64,000 nt of DNA, from positions 560,501-624,500 of the forward strand of contig NZ_JARBXM010000001.1 of NCBI RefSeq assembly GCF_028890305.1. The letters run 5' to 3'. This stretch comes from Candidatus Methanosphaera massiliense (lineage in GTDB: Archaea > Methanobacteriota > Methanobacteria > Methanobacteriales > Methanobacteriaceae). Of the stretch, positions 38,807-48,691 are shown piece after piece; within the stretch, counting starts at the first letter, position 1; each line of letters starts with the position of its first letter. Both the position numbers and the translations under genes were made by a program. The notes beneath the pieces were generated by a model. It had not been told where the DNA came from. It ran no database searches and was given only the letters and a program-made list of their open reading frames with translations.

Positions 38807-39358
38807 TCATTGTTCAGAATACCATTTGGCAAATTTTTCCATTGATTTTCTTCTATGGGAACATTCATCTTTTTCACCAGTAGTGAGCTCTCCAAATGTT
38901 TTATTATATTCTTTTACATAGAAGAGTGGATCATATGCAAATCCATTGTTACCTCTTTCTTCTGATAAAATTTCACCAGCGACAGTGCCTAAAAAAGTCT
39001 TGGGTTCACATTTGGGTGCACAGTAACCAATACATGACCTGAATTCGGCGTATCTGTCCTGTTCATCTTTTAGTAATTTTATAATTCCCTTATTGGTTAG
39101 TGTTTCCTGGACATAAGATGAGTATGTTCCTGGAAAACCGTTAAGGGCTCTGATAAACAAGCCGGTATCATCTACTATTATTGGTTTTTGAAGTTTTTCA
39201 GCAACGTATTTTGCTCCATATGCTGCTACTTCTTCTATTGAACCTTGAACTTCAGGATATCCTGGATTTTCATGGTTAACTTCTATTCCAAATTTTTCGA
39301 AGATATCTCTTGCCTCTTTAACTTTATGTTCGTTTCCAGTAATAAATGTTACTAACAT
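38807..39358 (-). CDS. rdgB: XTP/dITP pyrophosphatase (Ham1/RdgB)
   Basis: A 183-residue enzyme that hydrolyses non-canonical purine nucleotides to keep them out of [18 protein letters not shown] at the N-terminus, [16 protein letters not shown], and the C-terminal FAYDPLFYV and [11 protein letters not shown] are family motifs. The internal ATG at 39358 gives the conserved N-terminus, eight codons after an earlier ATG. It lies about 120 bases upstream of rpsO in the same direction. Confidence 0.94.
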   Translation of the reverse strand: MLVTFITGNEHKVKEARDIFEKFGIEVNHENPGYPEVQGSIEEVAAYGAKYVAEKLQKPIIVDDTGLFIRALNGFPGTYSSYVQETLTNKGIIKLLKDEQDRYAEFRSCIGYCAPKCEPKTFLGTVAGEILSEERGNNGFAYDPLFYVKEYNKTFGELTTGEKDECSHRRKSMEKFAKWYSEQ

Positions 39359-39460
39359 ATTTATAACTATGTTTTTTATCAATAATACTTTTTATGTATA
39401 CTTAATTTTTTTTAAGAAAAAGAATTTATAAAGGGAGGGTAAAAGAGTTGTATACTTTTC

Positions 39461-40534
39461 TTAATCAAAGTTTGCTCTTGTTAATTCCTCTGCTTTTTTA
39501 CGGTATTGCTCTGGGGTTATACCCTTAAGATATGCATAGAATATAGCTCCTCCTGCTCCTACTCCTTCTTTAATACAGCCTTTTGTATAGTTAACAAGTC
39601 CTTCCTCTGTTGAATTTTCAAACTTAGGGTCAGCAGCATATATTGATACATCACATATTTGTCTGAATATATCAACCATATTTGCAGTTTCATCATTAGC
39701 AACATAGATTGTTGTTGCTACACATATGTTATCAAAATTAAATTCTGGGTCCATAGCTTTAATTATACCACAAACAGCTGCCATCTGAGTACCACCACAT
39801 AGTGTTACTGGAACAGTACTTCCCATTACTATACCTGCTGTAGCAATCATTGTAGGATCTCCTGCTATTTGAACAGCTTTAATTGGGTCGTCTTTGAGAT
39901 CTCCTGGTTTAATATCATGTTTTTCTAGTGTAGCGTCTACAACACTATTTTTTAGTTCATGAGGATTAGTAACCATACATCCACTAACTTTATTTCTAAC
40001 ATCATATCCTAATGCTGTTAATACTCCCTGTGCAGTTGTTGTACCTGCAGGTGTGGATTCACCAATCATAATATGGTCTGTTATTTTAGATAATGTTGAA
40101 CCTATCTCTTTAGCATTAATGTATAGTTCTTTAGCGTTTTCTACACCTATTCCTTCTCTTAGGTCTCCTCCAGGGGTTCCATGTAAATCAATGTATGGTA
40201 CTTTTGGTGCAATTTCTAGTCCTGCATTAATAGGAATGAAAGGCATATCTAATAAATCGATTGTTGCCTTTGCCAGAATAGCTGGTGATGGTGCAGATAA
40301 TTCCTCACTGTCTGTACTAGCAATTTCAGGTAAGGTAAGTGGTTCATCTCTTAATATTACTTCTACATCTAGTGCAGGAGTGTATGATGTAAATTCTGGT
40401 CCTCCAGCTCCTGTTAAATGGGGTATTTTAGAAATAGCTGTGTTTGATAATACACAGAGAAATACTGTATTTTTTGAATCTTCAACTACTTTCATTTGTT
40501 TGTCTGATCCGAATATTTTTATGTTTTCATACAA
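39461..40534 (-). CDS. CobT-like nicotinate-nucleotide phosphoribosyltransferase family (UPF0284)
   Basis: A protein of about 357 residues related to CobT, which makes the lower-ligand nucleotide (alpha-ribotide) of B12. HGTPGGDLREGIGV, HIMIGESTPAGTTTAQGVLTALGYD and TLCGGTQMAAVCGII are typical of the archaeal UPF0284 branch; a M. jannaschii homologue has been assigned CobT activity. GGTGA at 40540-40544 places the start at the TTG 40534, four codons inside the longest frame. It fits the other corrinoid genes of the window. Confidence 0.85.
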   Translation of the reverse strand: MYENIKIFGSDKQMKVVEDSKNTVFLCVLSNTAISKIPHLTGAGGPEFTSYTPALDVEVILRDEPLTLPEIASTDSEELSAPSPAILAKATIDLLDMPFIPINAGLEIAPKVPYIDLHGTPGGDLREGIGVENAKELYINAKEIGSTLSKITDHIMIGESTPAGTTTAQGVLTALGYDVRNKVSGCMVTNPHELKNSVVDATLEKHDIKPGDLKDDPIKAVQIAGDPTMIATAGIVMGSTVPVTLCGGTQMAAVCGIIKAMDPEFNFDNICVATTIYVANDETANMVDIFRQICDVSIYAADPKFENSTEEGLVNYTKGCIKEGVGAGGAIFYAYLKGITPEQYRKKAEELTRANFD

Positions 40535-40681
40535 TTTTTTCACCAAAATATAATTGTTTAATTATTAATGTCCTTTTCATAGAAAAAGAAATCCTATTAT
40601 ATTATTATAATATAGATTTTAAATATAATAATAATTATTAAAAATTATTAAATTAGATAAACAAAGATGGGAGAAATTTAT

Positions 40682-42292
40682 TTGATTTGTTTAGGAATTG
40701 AAGGAACAGCTGAGAAAACAGGTATTGGAATAGTTGATTCTGATGGAAATATATTAGCTACCTGTGGAGACCAATTATATCCAGAAAAAGGTGGTATACA
40801 TCCAAGAGAAGCAGCTAATTTTCATGCTGAGCATATTGTTCCATTAATACAGGATGCACTAGAAGAGTCATCACTCACACTAAATGATATTGACCTAGTT
40901 TCATTTGCAAAAGGTCCTGGTTTAGGACCAGCACTAAGAACAATAGCTACAGCTGCAAGAAGTCTTTCACAAAATATTGGCGTGCCTCTTATTGGAGTTA
41001 ACCATTGTATAGGTCATGTTGAAATAGGAAAATTAACAACAGGCGCAAAGGACCCTGTTACATTATATACTAGTGGTGGAAATACTCAGATAATAAGTTA
41101 TGAAGCTGGCAGGTATAGAATTATAGGTGAAACACTGGATATTGCAATTGGTAATTGTTTAGACCAATTTTCACGTGACATCGGATTAGGTCATCCAGGA
41201 GGACCTATTGTAGAAAAACATGCTAGAAATACTGATGAAACAATAGAATTACCCTACGTTGTTAAAGGTATGGACTTATCATTCTCAGGTATTCTCACAA
41301 GTGCTATCAATAAGTATAATAGTGGAATTGACCTTGATGTGATATGTAATAGTTTTCAGGAAACATGTTTTGCAATGTTATGTGAAGTTACTGAGAGAGC
41401 ATTAAGTTACACGGGTAAAGATGAAGTATTATTATGTGGTGGTGTAGCTGCTAATAGTAAGTTACGTGAGATGTTACAGGTAATGTGTGATGACCATTAT
41501 GTTGATTTTTACATGCCACCAATGAAATATTGCGGGGATAATGGTTCAATGATTGCAAGACTAGGATTATTATCATACAGTGAAGATAAGACTGGTATTA
41601 AGAATAGTTATATCAATCCTAAGTATAGGACAGATCAAGTAGAAGTAACATGGATTAAAGATAAAGTAGAGCATAACATAAATCTCCCTAATAATATTAA
41701 ACATAAAGGTGCGGAAGCTGATATACTAGAAGCTTACTGGGATAATAAACCAGCTATCATAAAAAACAGAGTTAAAAAGAATTATCGTATAGATAAATTA
41801 GATAATAAATTACGAGTTGAAAGAACAAAAGAAGAAGCAAAACTATTATCTGATTGTAAACAATACAATGTAAGAACACCATTTATATACTCAGTGGACA
41901 TCAACAATAAACAATTAATACTAGAAAAAATAGACGCACCACAACTACATGAAATAATAACAGACAATAAAACAGACGGCATGGAATCATTATTTAATAA
42001 CATCGGCGAAGTAGTTTCAAGCATGCATAATGGGGGAATAATTCATGGTGACTTAACTACATCAAACATACTAGTAGATAATAACATGCCAATATTCATT
42101 GACTTTGGACTTGGAAAATATAGCGATTTATTAGAAGATAAAGGAACTGATTTGCTAGTGTTTAAAAAATCATTAACTACAATAACACCTGAAATGTCAG
42201 AACAATACTTCAAATGGTTTCTCAGTGGATATGATGATAAAAAAGTAGTAAAAAAAATAGATGAGATCGAAAAGAGAGGAAGATACCTCTAA
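40682..42292 (+). CDS. Kae1-Bud32 fusion (KEOPS complex, t6A synthesis)
   Basis: A 536-residue bifunctional protein. Residues 1 to about 325 are Kae1/TsaD, which transfers threonylcarbamoyl to A37 of ANN-reading tRNAs (metal site NHCIGHVEIG, ATP loop TSGGNTQ, GGVAANSKLR). From about 345 on comes the Bud32 kinase/ATPase (IIHGDLTTSNILVD, FIDFGLGK). Such fusions are known in several euryarchaea. TTG at 40682, eight bases after GGGAG, gives the expected N-terminus ICLGIEGTAEKTG, better than the ATG at 40667. The Bud32 part uses more A- and C-ending codons. Confidence 0.95.
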   Translation: MICLGIEGTAEKTGIGIVDSDGNILATCGDQLYPEKGGIHPREAANFHAEHIVPLIQDALEESSLTLNDIDLVSFAKGPGLGPALRTIATAARSLSQNIGVPLIGVNHCIGHVEIGKLTTGAKDPVTLYTSGGNTQIISYEAGRYRIIGETLDIAIGNCLDQFSRDIGLGHPGGPIVEKHARNTDETIELPYVVKGMDLSFSGILTSAINKYNSGIDLDVICNSFQETCFAMLCEVTERALSYTGKDEVLLCGGVAANSKLREMLQVMCDDHYVDFYMPPMKYCGDNGSMIARLGLLSYSEDKTGIKNSYINPKYRTDQVEVTWIKDKVEHNINLPNNIKHKGAEADILEAYWDNKPAIIKNRVKKNYRIDKLDNKLRVERTKEEAKLLSDCKQYNVRTPFIYSVDINNKQLILEKIDAPQLHEIITDNKTDGMESLFNNIGEVVSSMHNGGIIHGDLTTSNILVDNNMPIFIDFGLGKYSDLLEDKGTDLLVFKKSLTTITPEMSEQYFKWFLSGYDDKKVVKKIDEIEKRGRYL

Positions 42293-42335
42293 ATTAAGAG
42301 TTATTTCATGACTCTTTCCCTTTTTTTATTAATTA

Positions 42336-43166
42336 TTATAATACTATTGATAATACAAATGTTAGTATACCAACAATCCAACAGTAGTATGCAAATATAT
42401 CTAGACTCCATCCTTCAATCATTTTCATGAGTAATTTAATGGATAAATATCCGAATATTACTGAGGATAAAAATCCAGCTACAAGAACTGTTGTAGTAGC
42501 ATCGATAATAGCTAAATCTTTAACTTTAAATACTGCTGCTCCTACTACTGCAGGTACACTTAAAAGGAAACTATATCGTGCAGCGTATTCTCTGTTTAAT
42601 CCAAGACATAAACCTGATGCTATAGTTGCACCTGACCTTGAAATACCAGGTAATACTGCAATTCCCTGACAAATACCTATAGTTATTGCCTGTTTAAATG
42701 ACATGTCTTTTTCTGTTATGTTTCCTGATGAATGTCTTTCAGAGTAGTATAATATTATTCCTGTAATTATTAAGAATAGACCTACAAATACAGTTCCTCT
42801 GAAAATTGTTTCGACAGCGTTATTAAATAACAATCCTATAATTCCTGTAGGTATTGTTGCAATAAGTATCAGCCATGCAAAACGTTCTTCAGGTACTCTT
42901 CGTAATCCATCCTTAAATTTATCAAAACCCTCGGTTAGATTAATTATACTAACAATAAATCCTTTAATAATATTTATAATATCTTTCCAGAAGAAAGTAA
43001 ATATAGCAACTAATGTTCCTACGTGTAGTATGACATCAAAAGCAAGTCCTGTTTCTACACCAAGAAGATGTGGAACTATAACTAGATGTCCTGAACTACT
43101 TATTGGTAGAAATTCACTAATACCTTGTACTGCTCCTAGAATGATTGCACTAATTATATCTAGCAA
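42336..43166 (-). CDS. uppP: Undecaprenyl-diphosphatase (UppP/BacA family)
   Basis: A 276-residue membrane protein with about eight helices. Both family motifs are present: GAVQGISEFLPISSSGHLVI near the N-terminus and GICQGIAVLPGISRSGATI later. In archaea the enzyme would recycle a polyprenyl carrier for surface polymer assembly; Methanobacteriales have pseudomurein, so such a need is expected. It is convergent with kae1-bud32, 43 bases apart. Confidence 0.94.
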   Translation of the reverse strand: MLDIISAIILGAVQGISEFLPISSSGHLVIVPHLLGVETGLAFDVILHVGTLVAIFTFFWKDIINIIKGFIVSIINLTEGFDKFKDGLRRVPEERFAWLILIATIPTGIIGLLFNNAVETIFRGTVFVGLFLIITGIILYYSERHSSGNITEKDMSFKQAITIGICQGIAVLPGISRSGATIASGLCLGLNREYAARYSFLLSVPAVVGAAVFKVKDLAIIDATTTVLVAGFLSSVIFGYLSIKLLMKMIEGWSLDIFAYYCWIVGILTFVLSIVL

Positions 43167-43304
43167 TATATCACCATTTAATATGAATTAGGAAAGATGT
43201 AAATTTTCCTTAATTACTATTTGTTAAACAAGATATAAGGTTGTTAGTAATTTATTTAAAAATAAGATAAAAAAATAGAAAAAGAAAGATAATATTGATG
43301 GAGT

Positions 43305-44225
43305 TTAGATGAAATCTAACCATCCGTATTTATCTTCTACTTTATTGTTTAATACATCAAACAAGTGTTCCTGTATTTTCTTGGTTACTGGGCCACGTTT
43401 TCCTTTACCAATTTGTATTTTATCAATAGATCTAATTGGTGATAATTCAGCTGCGGTACCTGTGAAGAATACTTCATCAGCTGTGTATAATCTTTCTCTA
43501 GGTATACGTTCTTCATGTACTTTGTAACCTAAATCTTTTGCAATAGTTATGACAGTATCTCTTGTAATACCTTTTAATACTGATGATCCAATGTTTGGGG
43601 TGTATAGTTCACCATCTTCTACAAAGAACACGTTTTCACCAGTACCTTCTGCTACCTCACCATTATAGTTTAGTAATATACTTTCCTTGTAACCATTAGA
43701 AGTTGCTTCTATTTTAGCTAATTGTGAGTTCATATAGTTTGATCCAGCTTTAGCTAGGTTTGGCATAGTGTCAGGTGCCATTTTTCTCCAAGAGGAAGTG
43801 CATACATCTATTCCTTGTTCTAATGCATCTTCACCGAGATATTGACCCCATGCCCAAACACCTATAACTGTTTCTATAGGACAGTTTAATGGGTAAACAC
43901 CTAATTCCTGATATCCTCTGAATACGATTGGTCTTATGTAACAAGATCGGATATTGTTTATGTTAATTGTATCCTTGACAGCTTCACACATTTCATCTAG
44001 TGTGTATGGGATGTCCATTCTGTATACTTTTGCTGAGTTTTCCAATCTTTTCATGTGGTCTTTTAATCTGAATACTGCTGGTCCTTTTTCTGTATCATAG
44101 CATCTAAGACCTTCAAATACACTACTACCATAGTGAACTACGTGTGACATTACATGTATTTGAGCGTCTTTCCAGTCTATTAATTCTCCATTGAACCAGA
44201 TTTTTCCTGTTTCATCGAATGCCAT
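43305..44225 (-). CDS. ilvE: Branched-chain amino acid aminotransferase
   Basis: A 306-residue fold-type IV PLP enzyme for the last step of valine, leucine and isoleucine synthesis. KIWFNGELIDW and HYGSSVFEGLRCYDTEKGPA open the protein; AKAGSNYMNSQLAKIEA carries the PLP lysine region, and EGTGENVFFVEDG and EVFFTGTAAELSPI follow. Length and order match IlvE. It completes the branched-chain set of the window. Confidence 0.95.
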   Translation of the reverse strand: MAFDETGKIWFNGELIDWKDAQIHVMSHVVHYGSSVFEGLRCYDTEKGPAVFRLKDHMKRLENSAKVYRMDIPYTLDEMCEAVKDTININNIRSCYIRPIVFRGYQELGVYPLNCPIETVIGVWAWGQYLGEDALEQGIDVCTSSWRKMAPDTMPNLAKAGSNYMNSQLAKIEATSNGYKESILLNYNGEVAEGTGENVFFVEDGELYTPNIGSSVLKGITRDTVITIAKDLGYKVHEERIPRERLYTADEVFFTGTAAELSPIRSIDKIQIGKGKRGPVTKKIQEHLFDVLNNKVEDKYGWLDFI

Positions 44226-44425
44226 ATTATTAATTCCTTCTATTTATTCTTATAATATTATATCTTTTTCTTATAATATAACTATTAAGATTATAAATAC
44301 TAATTCACAATTTCCTTTATAAAGAAACATGCTTTTCATAGTAATATTTAATAATTCTTTAATCATTTATCTATAAAAAAAAGTTCATGACAAGAAAGTG
44401 TCTTGCCATATCATGTTTTAATCAT

Positions 44426-45046
44426 TTAATTTGAACTTGAACTTGACCCTGAGCCTGAGCTTGATCCAGAGGATGAACTTGATCCGGAATCTTCATAGTC
44501 TTGACTTGACCCTTCATCTGAGCTAACAGTATTTGAATTAGAGTTACTTTCCCCGTTTATGTCATCTGTTCCATTGATATCCATTGTTTCATTTGTTTCA
44601 TTTGTCATGTTAGTTGTATTTGTATTATTTATAGTTGTATTATTGTTATTGTTTGTTGTATTATTTGTTGAATTATTAGTATTATTAGGAATAAATGGTG
44701 TAATTTGTCTAAGCATGTTTAAGAAATCATTCCACCACATGTCAACATGTCCTATTATTCCAGTTTCTTTTGGATGTTTACAGGAACAGTTATCTGGACA
44801 GTCACATGATTCGTTACAATAGTAACATCCATTATTATTCCTTATCTGATTTTCATTTCCAGTTATGTTTTCAAAGTTTGGATCTTTACATAAGCATGAA
44901 TTATTACAATGACATTCTGTAGAATTACATGCATAACATGGTGCACTTTGGTCATTATAAGTAGGTTGTGCTGCTGATAATGAGGTTATGCCTATTGTAA
45001 TAACTGCAATTAAAGATATGATTGCTATTATTATCTTTTTATTCAT
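44426..45046 (-). CDS. Secreted cysteine-rich protein, unknown
   Basis: A 206-residue protein. A signal peptide (residues 1-26, ending SLSAA) is followed by two cysteine modules with spacing C-x2-C-x3/4-C-x-C-x3-C-x-C: C37, 40, 45, 47, 51, 53 and C74, 77, 81, 83, 87, 89. Then come about 50 residues dominated by Asn and Thr and a Ser/Gly tail. No known family is recognised. The 12 paired cysteines suggest disulfide knots or metal clusters outside the cell; the tail may be a spacer in the wall. Confidence 0.7.
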   Translation of the reverse strand: MNKKIIIAIISLIAVITIGITSLSAAQPTYNDQSAPCYACNSTECHCNNSCLCKDPNFENITGNENQIRNNNGCYYCNESCDCPDNCSCKHPKETGIIGHVDMWWNDFLNMLRQITPFIPNNTNNSTNNTTNNNNNTTINNTNTTNMTNETNETMDINGTDDINGESNSNSNTVSSDEGSSQDYEDSGSSSSSGSSSGSGSSSSSN

Positions 45047-45205
45047 AGTATCCTTCTCTATTTATCAAAAAATTATTTCCTTATCAATTTAATCTGTTAT
45101 ATTATATCATTTTTAGTAAATAAAATATTTTGGATATTTCACGTGATTTTATTCTATTATTTTCAGACTTTATTATTTAATTAATCATGATAATTTATGG
45201 AAATG

Positions 45206-45216
45206 TTTATATATAA
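45206..45216 (+). promoter_or_regulatory. TATA box of the first tRNA-Val gene
   Basis: TTTATATATAA lies 47 bases before the mature tRNA-Val start, consistent with an archaeal TATA box and a leader of about 20 bases. Inferred from sequence and position only. Confidence 0.45.
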
Positions 45217-45262
45217 TGATTATAAAAAGTATAATATGTTGATATAATTTATATCATAACAT

Positions 45263-45334
45263 GGGCTGGTGGTCTAGGGGTATGATACCTCCCTTACAAG
45301 GAGGGGATCAGGAGTTCAAATCTCCTCCGGCCCA
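45263..45334 (+). tRNA. tRNA-Val (anticodon TAC), copy 1
   Basis: A 72-base cloverleaf: acceptor GGGCTGG pairs with CCGGCCC (one G-U), anticodon stem CCTCC/GGAGG with loop CTTACAA gives TAC (Val), T arm AGGAG-TTCAAAT-CTCCT, discriminator A, no encoded CCA. An identical copy follows 231 bases downstream. Confidence 0.94.
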
Positions 45335-45493
45335 TTCAAATTAACTAAAATAACTAATTTTCAGTTTAACATTACATGATTCAATATAATCATATTATTT
45401 TAAAATGTCAAATAAAATAGTAACATTTATATAGTACTTTAAAGTAATAGTATAATAGTGCTTTAATTAGGACTACTACGATTTTTTTAACAT

Positions 45494-45565
45494 GGGCTGG
45501 TGGTCTAGGGGTATGATACCTCCCTTACAAGGAGGGGATCAGGAGTTCAAATCTCCTCCGGCCCA
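45494..45565 (+). tRNA. tRNA-Val (anticodon TAC), copy 2
   Basis: Identical over all 72 bases to the copy at 45263. The identity extends about five bases upstream (TAACAT) and about 30 bases downstream (to AACTAATTTTCA), so the unit was duplicated with its 3' flank. The upstream region differs and has its own TATA-like ATTTATATAG (45425-45434) and a 12-bp palindrome TACTTTAAAGTA (45435-45446). Confidence 0.94.
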
Positions 45566-45777
45566 TTCAAATTAACTAAAATAACTAATTTTCATACAAT
45601 TAATCAGATTATTACTAAAATTAAATAATTTATTCTAAAAAATCCTTAGAAGTTATAATACTTATTTTAAAAACAGTAACTCAGTTTAATTAAAAAAATA
45701 GTATAGTCTAATTTTAAATTTAAGTTTTTTATATTTTAAAAAAATAGAAAATGAGAGAAACTTTAAATATTCTAGTT

Positions 45778-46635
45778 TTACATTGTTAATGTTGCAATAG
45801 CTATTATTAGTGATATAAAGAATAATACAAATCCTTTGAATAATACATCAGATAGGTTTCTATCCACCAGTAGTAATCCACCGAAACAAATTACTGCACT
45901 TGTACCAATTTTACCTATACCTGTGTATGGTCCCATTGTCATTATATTAAATAAGTAAGATACTGCTGATGCAATAATTAATAATACTATCATGTATACT
46001 ATGGTATGGTTTTTGAAGAAATCTAATACTCCACCCATATTCACTGAAACATGACTTACACTAGAACCAACATTACTTAATCTGTTACGTGAAGAGTAAG
46101 ATGGTCTTGAATAATTAATATTTCTATTATTATTGTTATTTCTTTTAAATAAGGAGTGGGAGCTACTTCTATTGCTACCTCGATGTGGATTTAGACTAGC
46201 TGGTTTAGTATTAACCGGTTCATAGTATTCGTAGTCATCATAGTCTTCTTCATCTGTTGGCTCTGTTACTATGGTACGTTTTGCCGCATAGTTTTTAGCT
46301 ATTTTTATTAATCCTTTTCTGTCTACAAGTTTAATATTTCTTTTTTGTGCATATACTGCTGCACTATGTGTATAACTACTTGTTGTAAATATGATTATTT
46401 TAGATGCATTGGTAGCTCTTGCTGCATTTTCCATATCTTTTAATACATCTAATCCTATCTTCCAGGGTTCTTCATAGTTTTTACAAGCTACTATTACGTT
46501 AACTTCTCCTACAGAAGTATTAAGAACACCATAGATATCAATTACTTGATTAGCTATTTTATAATTTTTTGTTATTCTAAAACCACTATCTTCCATGATA
46601 GTAGCAATAAAATTAACCAATCGATCTTTTTCCAA
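45778..46635 (-). CDS. Mrr-like restriction endonuclease-fold protein with C-terminal membrane helices
   Basis: A 285-residue protein. Residues 1-115 follow the Mrr/archaeal nuclease fold: VIDIYG (Asp33), VNVIVACKNY (Lys52) and a Rossmann-like SKIIIFTTSSYT strand. The usual Glu or Gln two residues before the lysine is Ala50, so nuclease activity is doubtful. A Ser/Asn/Arg-rich linker (about 150-200) leads to two or three membrane helices at the C-terminus. Membrane-anchored Mrr-like proteins are common in methanogens; the role is unknown. Confidence 0.78.
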   Translation of the reverse strand: MEKDRLVNFIATIMEDSGFRITKNYKIANQVIDIYGVLNTSVGEVNVIVACKNYEEPWKIGLDVLKDMENAARATNASKIIIFTTSSYTHSAAVYAQKRNIKLVDRKGLIKIAKNYAAKRTIVTEPTDEEDYDDYEYYEPVNTKPASLNPHRGSNRSSSHSLFKRNNNNNRNINYSRPSYSSRNRLSNVGSSVSHVSVNMGGVLDFFKNHTIVYMIVLLIIASAVSYLFNIMTMGPYTGIGKIGTSAVICFGGLLLVDRNLSDVLFKGFVLFFISLIIAIATLTM

Positions 46636-46892
46636 GTTTCTCCCTCAATATAATTAGCTTTATGTTTGTTTTGTGTATATTTTTTATATTTAATACTGAG
46701 TTATATTTTTATTATTTCATGTATAATAATTTAACGATATACCTATTTTTTTGGTAATTACTATATTTCTATGTATTATCTTGTTAATTTATTGGAGAAT
46801 AGATTATTTTCTCATGGTTTCAAGGGGCTTCTAGTATTATTTTTTAGTAAATGTTTAAAGAATAATAAGAAGAACGTGATATACATAATAAT

Positions 46893-47666
46893 ATGAAAAT
46901 CTTAATAACGAACGATGATGGAATACATTCTAGTGGTCTTCTAGCTGTGAATAATGCTGTGAAGGATTTTGGAGAAACAACAATAATAGCACCAGTAACA
47001 CAGCAAAGTGGTGTAGGACATGCAATAACATTAATGAAACCTTTAAGAGCTTATGATACAAAATTAAAGGATGGAACTATAGGATATGCGGTAACAGGAA
47101 CACCTACTGACTGTGTGATAATAGGGTCACAGGGTATTATGGATGAACAGCCTGATCTTATAATATCTGGTATAAATACTGGTGAGAATTTAGCTAAATC
47201 AATTACAACATCCGGAACTTTAGGCGCTACTTTCGAAGCATCAACATTTAATATACCTGCAATTGCTGTATCTATACAGGTTATACGTGAAGATATTAAA
47301 TTTAAAGATGGTGCACATGAAATTGATTATAGTTTTGCTGAGAAGATACTTAATAAATTAGTTAAAAAGGTCATGAAACAGGGAATGCCGGATGGAGTAG
47401 ATATTTTAAATTTAAATGTACCATCAAAACCTAAATCTGAGGAAATTATTCAAGCTCCATTTGCTGATAGAATGTATAGTACTAATGTAGAAAAAAGAAT
47501 AGATCCATATGGTCATCCTTACTATTGGATAGTGGGCAGTCTTACAGGAGAAGAAGATGTTGGAACAGATGTACACACATTACGGGTATTACGCCAACCT
47601 GTAGTAACACCAATATCAACAGATATGGATGCTAATGTAGATATTACTAAATGGTTAGAAGAATAA
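46893..47666 (+). CDS. surE: 5'/3'-nucleotidase SurE
   Basis: A 257-residue metal-dependent nucleotidase/phosphatase. The N-terminal metal motif ILITNDDG (D8, D9), VTGTPTDCVIIG, SGINTGENLAKS and TSGTLGATFEA are all conserved, and length is typical. It is convergent with the UPF0285 gene, only 11 bases apart. Confidence 0.95.
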   Translation: MKILITNDDGIHSSGLLAVNNAVKDFGETTIIAPVTQQSGVGHAITLMKPLRAYDTKLKDGTIGYAVTGTPTDCVIIGSQGIMDEQPDLIISGINTGENLAKSITTSGTLGATFEASTFNIPAIAVSIQVIREDIKFKDGAHEIDYSFAEKILNKLVKKVMKQGMPDGVDILNLNVPSKPKSEEIIQAPFADRMYSTNVEKRIDPYGHPYYWIVGSLTGEEDVGTDVHTLRVLRQPVVTPISTDMDANVDITKWLEE

Positions 47667-47677
47667 ATATTTTTTAC

Positions 47678-48691
47678 TTATTTTCTAATCACATCAATAC
47701 CCATGACTTTGTCCACACCCTTTTTTTCTATATCATACGCAATATAACTGCTTCCAATAGCACCACTTTTACTTGTAAGAACCCGTACTGGTGCTAGACG
47801 TTCAACTTTTTCTTTTATCATACCACTTATGTTGATGGGAGTTGTCATACATCCTCCAGAACCTGTAAGGATAATACCATCAAGGTCAGATTCCATGATA
47901 CCATATAATCCATATATTTCCATAACAACACTCATTACAAGGGAATCTATTGCTAATAATCCTTTCTTATCTTTTTGAACAGCTTTTTTTATTATATCCT
48001 CTTTCACATTGTTTATTTTACTGTTTACATCTGCAATTTTTGATATTCCAGCATGTGAAAAGCATTCATTTGCTGTTTTCTTGCCTTCATCTATTTCCCG
48101 TATCATGCTTAGGTCTAGAGGACCGTGTATAAATCCCATTGCTCCTAGACATGCATCTATTGCACCTTTTATTTCACCATTTTCTACCAGTATGCAGACA
48201 GTGTTTGAGCTAATATCTGCTATTATCATGTTTTTCCATCCAGTTGTTTGATATGCGTAGTAGGTTAGGCTTACTTTTTCTGAACTTGCACAATGTGAGT
48301 AGCTTGCCCTGAATCGGTCATCTAGGAATTCACAGTCTGAATGTAGTCCTGGTATGAGTACTGCTGGTATTTTTAGGGATTCAATGTCTGTGTATACGTT
48401 ACTTCCTCCTCCTGTTACTTTTCCAGCACCGTGTATTGATTGTATTCCTCTGTTTTTTACTTGTCCTAGCGGTGTTATTTTTGTTATTGCATCACCCATT
48501 GCATAGGTCATTGCCAGTAGTTTTATTTTTTTTATATCTACTTTTTCTTGAAGTGTATCTTTGAATGATACTTCTTTTCTGGATAGTTTATTCCTGTTTA
48601 GTTGAATATATGTTACCTCTTCTTTGTTTTCATCTATTATTTCGAAGGATACTGCTGTTGTTCCATGATCCATACCCATATAGTAATTCAT
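47678..48691 (-). CDS. UPF0285 / methanogenesis-marker-12-type protein
   Basis: A 337-residue protein with an ASKHA (sugar kinase/Hsp70/actin) fold signature: MGMDHGTTAVSFEII as phosphate-1 loop and ILTGSGGCMTTPI near the C-terminus. GAGKVTGGGSNVYTD and ACLGAMGFIHGPLDL are, to my recollection, typical of the UPF0285 family, which is limited to methanogens and listed as a methanogenesis marker. No reaction is known. The assignment to marker 12 rests on memory of the family, not on a search. Confidence 0.75.
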   Translation of the reverse strand: MNYYMGMDHGTTAVSFEIIDENKEEVTYIQLNRNKLSRKEVSFKDTLQEKVDIKKIKLLAMTYAMGDAITKITPLGQVKNRGIQSIHGAGKVTGGGSNVYTDIESLKIPAVLIPGLHSDCEFLDDRFRASYSHCASSEKVSLTYYAYQTTGWKNMIIADISSNTVCILVENGEIKGAIDACLGAMGFIHGPLDLSMIREIDEGKKTANECFSHAGISKIADVNSKINNVKEDIIKKAVQKDKKGLLAIDSLVMSVVMEIYGLYGIMESDLDGIILTGSGGCMTTPINISGMIKEKVERLAPVRVLTSKSGAIGSSYIAYDIEKKGVDKVMGIDVIRK

